In this document: positions 1-5,160 of the stretch, piece by piece | Numbering within the stretch: the stretch's first letter is position 1 | Layout of the letters: each line of letters starts with the position of its first letter | Assembly: GCA_018333845.1 (NCBI GenBank) | Contig: JAGXSK010000291.1 | Span: 1-7,890, forward strand | Source of the DNA: Clostridia bacterium | GTDB lineage: Bacteria > Bacillota > DSM-16504 > Desulfitibacterales > Desulfitibacteraceae | Reading direction: 5' to 3' | DNA: 7,890 bases | Position numbers and translations under genes: made by a program | Notes under the pieces: model-generated | Told to the model about the DNA's origin: nothing | What the model saw: only the letters and a program-made list of their open reading frames with translations | Databases searched by the model: none

Positions 1-99
1 CCCACCAGGGGTTATGGTATCCTTGCAGAATGGATGATAGAGGAAGTAGGTATAATTCCTAAAGAACTTGTTATAGATTCAGTTTTATCAGCATCATAA
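1..99 (+). CDS. spoIVB: SpoIVB peptidase, C-terminal fragment (5' end outside window)
   Basis: Frame 1 is open from the window edge to a TAA at 97-99 and gives 32 residues beginning PTRGYGILAEWMIEEVGI. SpoIVB (S55 serine peptidase) normally ends with a D-P-T-x-G-Y-G segment followed by an E-W-M/L helix, and this matches. SpoIVB is made in the forespore and cleaves SpoIVFA to release pro-sigma-K processing in the mother cell. Lying directly upstream of spo0A is the usual place for spoIVB in spore formers, which supports the call. The catalytic serine region and PDZ domain lie outside the window and cannot be checked. Confidence 0.88.
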   Translation, partial: PTRGYGILAEWMIEEVGIIPKELVIDSVLSAS

Positions 100-104
100 A
101 TGAC

Positions 105-150
105 AAAAACATACAGTAATTTTCTGTAAAGAAAATACTGTATGTTTTTT
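105..150 (+). terminator. Intrinsic terminator after spoIVB
   Basis: The left arm (105-124) and right arm (131-150) are complementary along almost their whole length with one bulged base, around a 6-nt TGTAAA loop. The right arm ends in a run of six T. The hairpin starts six bases after the spoIVB stop codon and separates spoIVB transcription from spo0A. Because the arms begin with A and end with T, the structure could also work on the minus strand. Confidence 0.9.
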
Positions 151-172
151 CTTTGGCTAAAAGTAAAATTTT

Positions 173-179
173 TGGCGAA
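173..179 (+). promoter_or_regulatory. Candidate 0A box upstream of spo0A
   Basis: TGGCGAA fits the 7-base Spo0A operator consensus TGNCGAA exactly. It lies 33 bases upstream of the candidate sigma-H -35 element, the kind of position from which Spo0A~P regulates its own gene in Bacillus. A 7-mer can occur by chance. The call rests on the location. Confidence 0.5.
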
Positions 180-211
180 TTTTAACTAATAATAGGATAT
201 TGCAAAAAGTG

Positions 212-240
212 GCAGGAAAAGGCAAATTTATGTTGAAATA
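212..240 (+). promoter_or_regulatory. Candidate sigma-H promoter of spo0A
   Basis: The -35 GCAGGAAAA (212-220) fits the sigma-H pattern RnAGGAwWW at every position. After an 11-base spacer the -10 GTTGAAATA (232-240) fits RnnGAATww with one mismatch. This places transcription start about 40 bases before the GTG start codon. spo0A of Bacillus has a sporulation promoter read by sigma-H, so the element is expected here. No convincing sigma-A promoter was found in the same stretch. Confidence 0.55.
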
Positions 241-285
241 ATAAAACCATACAGAAAAAACAAAATACAGGGGGCGTGGGTTAAC

Positions 286-1059
286 GTGGATGAACCAATA
301 AATGTTTTAGTGGTAGATGACAACAAAGATTTTTGCGGTATACTAAGTGAATATTTTTCTGATCAAAAAGATTTGAACCTTTGTGGTACAGCTTATAATG
401 GCATAGAAGCCGTCAAAGCTATCCAGGAAAAGGAACCAGATGTAGTTATTCTGGATATAATAATGCCTCATTTAGATGGAATAGGCGTTCTAGAAAAGTT
501 GAATTCCACAGAACTAAATGTAAGGCCAAAAATTATTATTTTAACGACTTTAGGTCAGGAAACCATGACACAACAATCCTGTGACCTGGGAGCAGACTAC
601 TACATACTAAAGCCATTTGATCTAGATGTATTAGGAACTAGAATCAAGCAGTTGGTAAGAGGGGAAACAAGCGGCAGTGGGCCTAAAAATGGAATGGTTA
701 AAGGCAAGAGCCTGGATGTTGAAGTAACAAAGATCATTCATCAAATGGGTGTGCCTGCACACATTAAAGGCTATCAGTACTTAAGAGATGCAATTTTAAT
801 GGTCATTGAAGAAGTTAATTTGTTAGGTGCAGTCACAAAGGAATTATATCCACTTATTGCTAAAAAATATATGACTACACCAAGTAGAGTAGAAAGAGCC
901 ATCCGCCATGCTATAGAATTGGCCTGGGATCGTGGTAATGTTGATATGATGAACCGTTTCTTTGGTTACACAATAAATGTTGAAAGAGGCAAACCCACCA
1001 ACTCAGAATTCATAGCCATGGTAGCTGACAAATTAAGAATCGGTACAAAGGTAAGTTAA
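286..1059 (+). CDS. spo0A: Sporulation master regulator Spo0A
   Basis: This 257-residue response regulator is activated by the sporulation phosphorelay or by histidine kinases directly, and then binds 0A boxes to start sporulation. The receiver domain covers about residues 1-125. It has the acidic pair D11/D12, the phosphorylated D57 in VILDIIMP, T87 and the invariant K109 in LKPFD. A short linker leads to the Spo0A C-terminal DNA-binding domain (about 145-257), whose recognition helix SRVERAIRHAIE and tail KPTNSEFIAMVADKLR are near-diagnostic for the family. Start is GTG 286, preceded by an AGGGGG Shine-Dalgarno (269-274) at 11 bases. The length is close to the usual one. It is monocistronic, with terminators before its promoter and after its stop. 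Expression is likely driven by sigma-H and autoregulated. Confidence 0.98.
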   Translation: MDEPINVLVVDDNKDFCGILSEYFSDQKDLNLCGTAYNGIEAVKAIQEKEPDVVILDIIMPHLDGIGVLEKLNSTELNVRPKIIILTTLGQETMTQQSCDLGADYYILKPFDLDVLGTRIKQLVRGETSGSGPKNGMVKGKSLDVEVTKIIHQMGVPAHIKGYQYLRDAILMVIEEVNLLGAVTKELYPLIAKKYMTTPSRVERAIRHAIELAWDRGNVDMMNRFFGYTINVERGKPTNSEFIAMVADKLRIGTKVS

Positions 1060-1085
1060 TAAATTTTAAATTTTATTATTAAATA

Positions 1086-1130
1086 AAAAGGATCATGAGT
1101 TATTAAAGCTTAATGGTCCTTTATATTTTT
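1086..1130 (+). terminator. Intrinsic terminator after spo0A
   Basis: A 10-bp stem pairs 1087-1096 with 1113-1122, with one T-G wobble. The loop contains a second small stem (ATTAA/TTAAT). A T-rich tail follows at 1120-1130. It lies 27 bases after the spo0A stop codon and separates spo0A from the steA operon. Confidence 0.8.
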
Positions 1131-1179
1131 AAATAATACTAAAATCCTTCCTTGGGCAAGCTAAAAAAGGGTGTTAGAA

Positions 1180-2316
1180 ATGAAAAAAAACACAATTAAA
1201 GGGCGAGTCCTAAAAAATCGTAAAACAAAAGAGCTGGTGCCAAATTTAAAGCCAGGGGATATTGCACTGATTGCCCATGAAGATTTAGATGAAATAGCAG
1301 CTAATTCGCTTATTGGAGCCAAGGTTAAAACTGTAATCAATGTTAGAAGATTCAGTACAGGCAAATATCCCAATCCTGGCCCTTTAAATTTGCTTGAAAA
1401 TAAAATATCATTAATTGAATGTGTTAAAGATGAAATCTGGGATACTGTTAATGATGGTGATGAGATTAGTATTATTGGGGGAACAATATATAACAGCTCA
1501 GGTGTTCATCTAGCACAGGGAAAGTTATTAAATTTACAGGATGTTAAGGCTGCATTTAAAAAAGCCAGGGAGAATTTTAATCCCCAACTTGAAAATTTTA
1601 TCAAAAATACCATTGAATATGCAAAAAAAGAGCTTGAAATAATTTTTAAAGAAATAGATTTATCCCATATTCAAACTACTTTCAAGGGAAAGCACTGTTT
1701 AATCGTTGTCAGGGGACAAAAGTACAAGGAGGATTTACATGCACTTAGAAGCTATATAAGAGAAATGAAGCCAATTTTAATTGGTGTTGATGGCGGGGCA
1801 GATGCATTACTTGAAAATGGATTGAAACCTAACCTAATAATAGGTGATATGGATAGTGTATCTGATAAAGCTTTAAAGTCTGGTGCTGAAATTGTTGTCC
1901 ATGCTTATAGCGATGGTAAGGCTCCTGGTATAGATAGAATAAAAAAACTTGGTGTCAGCAATTACAAGGTTTTACCTATTTTCGGAACTAGTGAAGATGT
2001 TGCAATGCTGGTGGCCTATGAAAAGGGTGCAGAGCTCATAGTGGCTGTTGGAACTCATTCTAATGTCATTGATTTTCTTGAAAAGGGAAGGCAGGGCATG
2101 TCCAGTACTTTTTTAGTAAGGCTAAAGATAGGCTCCATTCTCATGGATGCCAGGGGAGTTAACCAGCTATACAAACAAAAATTTAGACTAAAGTATCTTA
2201 TAGCAATGGCTGCCGCTGCCTTTATCCCTTTATTGGTTGTGTTTATTATCTCACCCCCAGCCTTTCAGTTTGCTAGGTTACTATATCTAAGGCTGCGCCT
2301 AATACTTCAGGTTTAG
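1180..2316 (+). CDS. steA: SteA-like protein with thiamin-pyrophosphokinase-type domain and C-terminal membrane anchor
   Basis: The protein is 378 residues. The N-terminal part (about 1-165) has the pattern of the SteA family: PGDIALIAHEDLDEIAANSL followed by a second alpha/beta section. The middle part (about 170-320) resembles the thiamin pyrophosphokinase catalytic fold, with GVDGGADALLENGLKPNLII and a GDMDSV motif at 222-227 (GDxDSV in the enzymes). A hydrophobic helix at about 339-360 and a basic tail form a membrane anchor. In Corynebacterium SteA is a division-site protein working with SteB. Thiamin-phosphate activity has not been shown for the family as far as I know. ATG 1180 is preferred to GTG 1171 because the AAAAAGGGTG Shine-Dalgarno ends six bases before it. 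It is the first gene of a unit with two sugar transferases and DUF3866, separated from the next by 15 bases. No SteB homologue is present here. Confidence 0.85.
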   Translation: MKKNTIKGRVLKNRKTKELVPNLKPGDIALIAHEDLDEIAANSLIGAKVKTVINVRRFSTGKYPNPGPLNLLENKISLIECVKDEIWDTVNDGDEISIIGGTIYNSSGVHLAQGKLLNLQDVKAAFKKARENFNPQLENFIKNTIEYAKKELEIIFKEIDLSHIQTTFKGKHCLIVVRGQKYKEDLHALRSYIREMKPILIGVDGGADALLENGLKPNLIIGDMDSVSDKALKSGAEIVVHAYSDGKAPGIDRIKKLGVSNYKVLPIFGTSEDVAMLVAYEKGAELIVAVGTHSNVIDFLEKGRQGMSSTFLVRLKIGSILMDARGVNQLYKQKFRLKYLIAMAAAAFIPLLVVFIISPPAFQFARLLYLRLRLILQV

Positions 2317-2331
2317 GAGGCGTTAAATTTG

Positions 2332-3006
2332 ATGAAATCTGTATCGGTAGTCATACCTGCCTATAATGAAGAGCAATATATTGTAGAAACCATTAAGGCA
2401 GTAAAAAAGGTTCAAGGTGTTAATCAGATAATTGTTGTTGATGATGGAAGTAAGGACAATACTGGCCAGCTTGCTGCAGAAGCTGGGGCTGAGGTTATTA
2501 GAATAGAACATAATAGAGGAAAGGGTAATGCTTTAAACCTTGGGTGTCTTAAATGTAATCAAGAATTGATTGCCTTAATTGATGCTGATTTAGGTGCTAG
2601 TGCTGGTGAACTTGCAAGGCTGATGGAACCTGTTGTCAATGGTACAGCTGACATGACAATTGCTGCTTTTCCAGGAACCAGGAAGAAGGGGGGATTTGGT
2701 CTGGTAAAAGGCCTGGCAAATATGGGAATAAGGGTATATGTTGGGCAAAAACTAAAAGCTCCCCTGTCCGGCCAGAGGGTTATAAATAGACAAGCTCTTG
2801 CAGAGATATTCCCCTTTGCTCCAGGGTTTGGCGTAGAGATAATGGCTACCTTAAAAGCCTTTAAAAAGGGTCTTATTGTAAGGGAGATTGAGACCAAAAT
2901 GCATCATAGAGAAACTGGCAGAAGTATTTCAGACTTTAAGCATCGTGGAAAACAGTTTTATCATATACTAATGACTTTATTCAAAATTAGGCTTTTAAGG
3001 AGCTAG
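2332..3006 (+). CDS. Glycosyltransferase family 2 (DPM/GpgS-like)
   Basis: The protein is a 224-residue cytosolic GT-A enzyme, expected to move a sugar from a nucleotide donor to a lipid phosphate or small acceptor. The N-terminus VSVVIPAYNEE (4-14) starts the nucleotide-binding fold. DDGS lies at 37-40, NRGKG at 61-65, and the metal-binding DAD at 84-86. The C-terminal half has SGQR (146-149), GFGVE (165-169) and HHRETGR (191-197), a set seen in dolichol-phosphate-mannose-synthase-like and glucosyl-3-phosphoglycerate-synthase-like members. There are no membrane helices. An AGGAGG Shine-Dalgarno (2315-2320) serves either ATG 2332 (11 bases) or TTG 2329 (8 bases). ATG is chosen, but one extra residue is possible. 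It sits between steA and a polytopic sugar-phosphate transferase, which suggests polyprenyl-phosphate-linked glycan synthesis. Donor and acceptor are unknown. Confidence 0.88.
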   Translation: MKSVSVVIPAYNEEQYIVETIKAVKKVQGVNQIIVVDDGSKDNTGQLAAEAGAEVIRIEHNRGKGNALNLGCLKCNQELIALIDADLGASAGELARLMEPVVNGTADMTIAAFPGTRKKGGFGLVKGLANMGIRVYVGQKLKAPLSGQRVINRQALAEIFPFAPGFGVEIMATLKAFKKGLIVREIETKMHHRETGRSISDFKHRGKQFYHILMTLFKIRLLRS

Positions 3007-3008
3007 AT

Positions 3009-3818
3009 ATGATGCTAGGTACATTTGTGGCTTATATAATAACAAGAGTTTTCATGCCCTTTGCCCTTAAGGTATTTGGGTCACTGGAGTGGACAAAGGA
3101 GAATTTTATGGGAAGGAAAATACCAGCAGGCACTGGTATTTTGCTAATCCCCTTGAGTGTGGCAGTTCCCTTTGTCTGGTATGATAGTATATTACCTTCA
3201 GTAATTTTTTTTTATGGAAGTGCATTAATAATAATGGGTTTTGTTGGTTTATATGATGATATATTTGGTGATACCAAAATCAAGGGACTCAAAGGGCATT
3301 TCAAAAACCTGGTTTTTAAGGGAAGGGTCACATCTGGAATAATAAAGGCTTTTGCAGGGGTGATAATTGCACTTGCTGGAGCTTTTTTGCTTGCAGTAAA
3401 ACCAGTAGAAATTATGGTAGCATTTTTAATAATTCTACTATTTACAAATGCTTTTAATCTCTTTGATTTAAGACCAGGCAGATGCATTAAGGTGTTTTTC
3501 TTAACAGCTATTTTTTTAATTATTATGGCTTATTATTTAGGAAAGAATAATATACTGTTATTATATCCACTATTAGGCTGCATCCTGGCTTATGCTCCCT
3601 TTGATTTTAAGGGAAGATCAATGCTTGGAGATGCAGGCTCTAATACTATAGGTATAAGCGTGGGAATTATAAGTGTTCTTGTATTACCTTTTTTAATAAA
3701 TATTATATTAGTTCTTGTTTTAATAATGCTACATTGGTATACTGAGAAAAATTCATTAAATTCTATTATAGAAAGTAATCACTTCCTAAACCGTATTGAT
3801 AATTGGGGCAGGAGCTAG
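3009..3818 (+). CDS. MraY/WecA-superfamily membrane sugar-phosphate transferase
   Basis: The protein is 269 residues with about eight or nine hydrophobic segments. It belongs to the UDP-sugar:polyprenyl-phosphate sugar-1-phosphate transferase superfamily (glycosyltransferase family 4 in annotation). Visible motifs are the DDIFGD pair of aspartates (83-88), NAFNLFDLRPGR (147-158, matching the N..N..D block of MraY/WecA) and GDAGSN (207-212). The usual D-G-L-D-G-L after the second asparagine is replaced by DLRPGR. It is shorter than MraY (about 320 residues), and the loop carrying the C-terminal histidine motif is reduced. It is therefore probably not MraY, which would also lie in a cell-wall cluster. 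The AAGGAG Shine-Dalgarno (2997-3002) lies 6 bases before ATG 3009, and ATG 3012 is also possible. It starts two bases after the glycosyltransferase stop, so the two are probably translationally coupled. The substrate is unknown. Confidence 0.85.
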   Translation: MMLGTFVAYIITRVFMPFALKVFGSLEWTKENFMGRKIPAGTGILLIPLSVAVPFVWYDSILPSVIFFYGSALIIMGFVGLYDDIFGDTKIKGLKGHFKNLVFKGRVTSGIIKAFAGVIIALAGAFLLAVKPVEIMVAFLIILLFTNAFNLFDLRPGRCIKVFFLTAIFLIIMAYYLGKNNILLLYPLLGCILAYAPFDFKGRSMLGDAGSNTIGISVGIISVLVLPFLINIILVLVLIMLHWYTEKNSLNSIIESNHFLNRIDNWGRS

Positions 3819-3844
3819 TTATAATACTACAGGGGAGAGCCAGG

Positions 3845-4912
3845 ATGATAACAAAAAAAGTAGGAAAGGTAGTAGAAATTGATAAGAAAAATGCTGATGT
3901 ACAGTGGATAAAGGTTACCATTGGTGATGAAGAGTTTTCTGCAATTAATTATCCTCCAACAACAGGCATGGTGAAGCCAGGTGATGAGGTTGTGTTAAAT
4001 ACTACGGCAGTAGAGCATGGTCTTGGTACAGGTGGATACCATTTAGTTATGCTAAATTTAGCTAATATGGAAAGCACAGCTAAAGAGGAGGGTCATATTA
4101 TGAAGCTCAGGTATACGCCTTACCAGATCAAGGTGCTGGCAGTAGAAGAGCAGGCAAATCCCCATCATGGTAAAATTTCAAATTTTAAAAACCTGGATGG
4201 GATACCAGTTATGATAGGCAGTCTACACAGCAAATTAGCTCCAGCGGCCCTTGGATATAAACTAGTGAAACCCAGGGGAAGATTGGTATACATAATGACA
4301 GACGGTGGGGCCTTACCCATTGCCTTTAGCAAAACTGTAACCACTTTAAAAGAACTAGAATTGATTGACGGTACCATTACCGTTGGCCATGCCTTTGGTG
4401 GCGATTATGAAGCGGTAAATGTTTATTCAGGCCTGATTGCAGCAAAGGAAGTACTAAATGCAGATGCTGTAATTATTTGTATGGGACCTGGAGTTGTAGG
4501 AACAGGAACTAAATGGGGCTTTACCGGCATAGAACAGGGCGATATAATAAATGCTGTAAATATTCTAGAGGGCAGGGCCATAGCAATTCCTAGAATCACT
4601 TTTAAAGACAAAAGGGATAGACACAAGGGGCTCAGTCACCATACATTAACAATTTTGGAAAAAGTAGCCTTACAACCTGCTGAGGTTTGCCTACCGGCAC
4701 TGCCTAGACATGAAAGCGAGTTTTTAAAGGAACAGATACGAGAAAGAAGATTAGATGATAAACATATTTTTGTAACTATAAATGCAGAACAGGTAATAGA
4801 CTATGCTAATCATTTAAAAATACCATTTTCAACCATGGGAAGAACAGTTGAAGAAGAACCTTATTATTTTTTAGCTGCTGGTGCTGCAGGGGTATTAGCG
4901 GCCCAGGTCTAG
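3845..4912 (+). CDS. DUF3866 family protein, function unknown
   Basis: I recognise this 355-residue protein as a DUF3866 member. Its biochemical role is not known to me. Residues 1-70 look like a small beta domain (KVGKVVEID, then PPTTGMVKPGDEVVLNTTAVEHGLGTGGYHL). The main part is alpha/beta with well-marked glycine motifs: GHAFGGD (181-187), MGPGVVGTGTKWGF (213-226) and DRHKGLSHHT (258-267). These last two resemble a nucleotide or cofactor pocket with conserved histidines, but that is inference. There is no signal peptide. YYFLAAGAAGVLAA near the C-terminus is short and mildly hydrophobic. ATG 3845 has a GGGGAG Shine-Dalgarno (3832-3837) seven bases away. An upstream in-frame TTG at 3803 would overlap the previous gene and lacks a Shine-Dalgarno. 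It is the last gene of the steA unit, 26 bases after the transferase, and runs toward mciZ. Confidence 0.8.
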   Translation: MITKKVGKVVEIDKKNADVQWIKVTIGDEEFSAINYPPTTGMVKPGDEVVLNTTAVEHGLGTGGYHLVMLNLANMESTAKEEGHIMKLRYTPYQIKVLAVEEQANPHHGKISNFKNLDGIPVMIGSLHSKLAPAALGYKLVKPRGRLVYIMTDGGALPIAFSKTVTTLKELELIDGTITVGHAFGGDYEAVNVYSGLIAAKEVLNADAVIICMGPGVVGTGTKWGFTGIEQGDIINAVNILEGRAIAIPRITFKDKRDRHKGLSHHTLTILEKVALQPAEVCLPALPRHESEFLKEQIRERRLDDKHIFVTINAEQVIDYANHLKIPFSTMGRTVEEEPYYFLAAGAAGVLAAQV

Positions 4913-4935
4913 TTAACATACCAATTATTGGCCAA

Positions 4936-5064
4936 CTAATGGAGCTTGCTTTTAATGAATTGGGCTACAGTACTATATTCTGTGCTTAATTCATTTAAGT
5001 ATTTTCTGAGTTCTTTAACCTTACCATAAAAGTAAAAGCTTTTTTTATTTACAGTAATAAACAT
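4936..5064 (-). CDS. mciZ: Probable MciZ, peptide inhibitor of Z-ring formation
   Basis: A 42-codon frame on the minus strand runs from ATG (5064-5062) to TAG (4938-4936), with a perfect GGAGG Shine-Dalgarno (5071-5075) six bases upstream. The peptide contains SFYFYGKVKELRKYLNEL at 9-26 and STVAQFIKSKL at 31-41. Set against B. subtilis MciZ (40 residues, recalled from memory) it aligns without gaps. M1, K8, G14, K15, E18, R20, L23, E25, V33 and I37 are identical, and L19, Y30 and F36 are conservative. Arg20 is, as I recall, important for binding FtsZ. MciZ is made in the mother cell under sigma-E and caps FtsZ filaments so that no second division occurs. In B. subtilis it also lies beside nudF, as here. 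The gene is below usual length cut-offs and easily missed. A chance frame with this ribosome site, promoter and context is unlikely. Confidence 0.8.
   Translation of the reverse strand: MFITVNKKSFYFYGKVKELRKYLNELSTEYSTVAQFIKSKLH
4954..4995 (+). terminator. Strand-biased hairpin inside mciZ, possible terminator of the steA operon
   Basis: As plus-strand RNA, 4954-4965 pairs with 4984-4995 (12 bp including two G-U pairs). After one bulged base, ACAG 4967-4970 pairs with CTGT 4980-4983 around a 9-nt loop. In mciZ mRNA the two G-U pairs become C-A mismatches, so the fold is better in the opposing transcript. The tail TTAAGTATTTT is only moderately U-rich. There is no better terminator between the DUF3866 stop at 4912 and this point. 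Confidence 0.4.
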
Positions 5065-5086
5065 GTAGGTCCTCCAGTACTATATT
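4968..5086. repeat. Exact 12-base direct repeat, 107 bases apart
   Basis: CAGTACTATATT occurs at 4968-4979 (inside mciZ, in the hairpin loop region) and again at 5075-5086 (touching the mciZ Shine-Dalgarno and the expected transcription start). Each copy contains the palindrome AGTACT. Two exact 12-mers this close are unlikely by chance even in AT-rich DNA, but no function is known to me. Confidence 0.4.
5071..5075 (-). promoter_or_regulatory. Ribosome binding site of mciZ
   Basis: GGAGG on the minus strand, six bases before the ATG of the 42-codon frame. It is the main sequence evidence that this small frame is translated. Confidence 0.75.
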
Positions 5087-5095
5087 TAGGGTATT

Positions 5096-5123
5096 AGTTT
5101 ATGTAGCTTATCCCAGATTATGC
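5096..5123 (-). promoter_or_regulatory. Candidate sigma-E promoter of mciZ
   Basis: On the minus strand, GCATAAT (5123-5117) fits the sigma-E -35 pattern kmATATT with one mismatch. After a 13-base spacer, CATAAACT (5103-5096) fits the -10 pattern CATACAnT with one mismatch. Transcription would start near 5089, giving a leader of about 25 bases that includes the Shine-Dalgarno. mciZ of B. subtilis is a sigma-E gene, so promoter type and gene agree. Confidence 0.55.
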
Positions 5124-5135
5124 CTGAATAAGCTA
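5104..5135. repeat. 8-bp inverted repeat between mciZ and nudF
   Basis: TAGCTTAT (5104-5111) and ATAAGCTA (5128-5135) are perfect inverted copies whose centres are 24 bases apart. The inner CAG/CTG can extend the stem. The repeat encloses the candidate mciZ -35 element and lies upstream of nudF, so it could be an operator for either gene or an RNA hairpin in the nudF leader. Confidence 0.4.
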
Positions 5136-5144
5136 AAACTTATG

Positions 5145-5156
5145 AAAGTGGGTGAT
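5145..5156 (+). promoter_or_regulatory. Shine-Dalgarno that fixes the nudF start
   Basis: AAAGTGGGTGAT matches the full anti-Shine-Dalgarno complement AAAGGAGGTGAT at 10 of 12 positions. It ends four bases before GTG 5161. The in-frame GTG at 5152 lies inside it, so 5161 is the likely start. Confidence 0.65.
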
Positions 5157-5160
5157 TTTG

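Noticed and set aside
1131..1179. Sigma-A promoter for the steA operon
   Set aside because: TAATAC-like boxes exist but no acceptable -35 at 16-18 bases. The AT-rich sequence gives too many weak matches to choose one.
1161..1373. 70-codon minus-strand frame over the start of steA
   Set aside because: No ribosome site. Its hydrophobic composition is the complement of the lysine-rich steA N-terminus.
2559..2897. 112-codon minus-strand open frame opposite the family 2 glycosyltransferase
   Set aside because: It lies wholly inside a clear enzyme gene, has no Shine-Dalgarno or recognisable motifs, and its composition is that of a shadow frame.
3009..3818. Calling the polytopic transferase MraY
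   Set aside because: It is too short, has DLRPGR in place of the MraY motif, lacks a full C-terminal histidine loop, and is not in a cell-wall cluster.
3803..3844. Upstream TTG start adding 14 residues to the DUF3866 protein
   Set aside because: It overlaps the preceding gene and has no Shine-Dalgarno at a suitable distance, while ATG 3845 has GGGGAG seven bases away.
5152..5160. GTG 5152 as the nudF start
   Set aside because: The codon lies inside the AAAGTGGGTGAT ribosome site, so it cannot be the start served by that site. GTG 5161 fits.
5065..5160. Riboswitch upstream of nudF
   Set aside because: Only a simple 8-bp inverted repeat is present. I could match no known riboswitch core, and the space is used by the mciZ promoter.
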